Assembly: GCA_018398765.1 (NCBI GenBank)
Contig: JAHBMJ010002082.1
Coordinates: forward strand, 5,828 to 22,941
Source: Chromera velia
Taxonomy: Eukaryota; Sar; Chromeraceae
Direction of reading: 5' to 3'
DNA length: 17,114 bases
In this document: positions 16,398-17,114 of the stretch, in pieces
Position numbering within the stretch: position 1 is the stretch's first letter
How the letters are laid out: every line of letters starts with the position of its first letter
Translations under genes and position numbers: made by a program
Notes under the pieces: model-generated
Seen by the model: only the letters and a program-made list of their open reading frames with translations
What the model was told of the DNA's origin: nothing
Database searches by the model: none

Positions 16398-17114
16398 TCA
16401 GAGAAGTACACGATCCCCTAGATGGAATTTCTCTACCATCTGAGGGGGTTTCCTGCGCTCTCTTGTCTGCCTTTCCCTTTCTGCCCTTCCCCTTGCCCTG
16501 TCAACTCTCTCAATCCGTCGCTGCCTGATGAATCCTGCATATTCGTCGTAACAGATAGGCGGTGCTCTCACGCCTTCGGGAACGGGCGTGACCCGAAGAA
16601 TGCTCTGAGGGTCATGCGCGAACACAAGACCGAAGGGAGAGTACCCTGTTTCTGCATGCTCCGTCGTTCTGTAGGAGGCTAGGAAGGGCTGTAAATACAA
16701 GTCCCAATCCCCCCTCTCTTCATCAACTTGTTTCCCTAACCCCTGCACCAAGGTTTGGTTGAATCTCTCTGGGATCGCGTTGCCCTGTGGGTGGTAGCTG
16801 GTAGTGGTCAAGTAACGGGCTTTCACCAGCTTGAGCAACTCTTGCACAATCTCTGCAAGAAAATTTGTTCCTCGGTCAGAAACAAGGGTCTCAATAAATC
16901 CATACCGACAGATGATTTCTTCAAAGAGGATCTTCGCCACCTTCCAAGCGGGGACCTCAGGCAATGCAAATACCTCAGGCCACCGGGTCAAAGCGCACGT
17001 GATGACAAGCATGAATCGGTTCCCCCTCCTGGACATCGGAACGGGGCCGACCACATCGATGCCGACTCGCTGGAACGGTCGGGAAGGAACGGGAAGAGTC
17101 TGTGGGTTTCGGCT
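16398..17114 (-). pseudogene. Retrotransposon integrase core (partial, 5' end off window)
   Basis: The frame is open at the window edge and ends at TGA 16398-16400 (238 codons seen). It matches the rve integrase fold. The catalytic residues are present: D at 17055-17057 in GIDVVGPVP, D at about 16876 in LVSDRGTNF, and E in YHPQGNAIPERFNQ with exactly 35 residues between the last two. YRTTEHAETGYSPFGLVFAH and FHLGDRVLL are the usual C-terminal landmarks. The TGA falls in the conserved GDRVLL region, where the GPY/F-type module should follow. In the same frame coding continues (KPTPNLGKQPKFVTKFEEG...) to a second TGA at 16230-16232. The HHCC zinc finger would lie to the right of the window. Confidence 0.9.

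Larger units (their letters stand above)
15443..17114 (-). mobile_element. Ty3/gypsy chromovirus LTR retrotransposon, 3' part
   Basis: Read on the minus strand, the order is integrase, chromodomain-like segment, short terminal ORF piece, polypurine tract, LTR. This is the 3' end of a chromovirus-type Metaviridae element. Gag, protease, reverse transcriptase, RNase H, the primer-binding site and the 5' LTR would lie beyond the right edge. The coding part is broken by two stops and a frameshift, so this copy cannot encode a complete polyprotein. Confidence 0.85.

Overview
The window looks like nuclear DNA from a repeat-rich eukaryote, most likely a protist or alga with a large genome. The evidence is a split gene whose introns have GT...AG borders and whose exon phases fit together, a Ty3/gypsy LTR retrotransposon with a chromodomain, long tracts with no credible coding frame, and many simple-sequence and foldback repeats. 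Nothing resembles a bacterial operon, a phage or a CRISPR array. A chromerid such as Chromera would fit in style, but that is a guess and no sequence here proves it.

Layout, left to right. Positions 161-940 are a degenerate minisatellite with a unit of about 35 bp. Positions 1300-1526 are a near-perfect foldback (two 111-nt arms, 5-nt loop). Positions 1740-2570 hold an unusual cluster of short perfect stem-loops and one 64-codon ORF. The 3.1-11.3 kb region has no gene I can support. It holds three families of old, diverged duplications (3161/5371; 4468/5030/5775; 7393/8823) and GA, GGCA and CA microsatellites.

The right third carries the real genes, all read on the minus strand. A hypothetical gene runs from about 14348 down to 11466 and can be modelled with five exons. 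A unique 254-residue N-terminal exon with no recognised domain is followed by three short exons and a large terminal exon encoding a lysine/glutamate-rich coiled coil built of 36-residue (108-bp) tandem repeats. Exon phases agree throughout. The exception is intron 3, whose best donor reads ATAAGT instead of GTAAGT. Upstream lie a second foldback (14883-15124) and a small exon-like ORF (15199-15344).

From 15443 to the right edge is the 3' end of a decayed chromovirus: LTR (15443-15672), polypurine tract, chromodomain and integrase core with an intact D,D-35-E triad. Two in-frame stops and a frameshift break the polyprotein. The rest of the element lies beyond the window.
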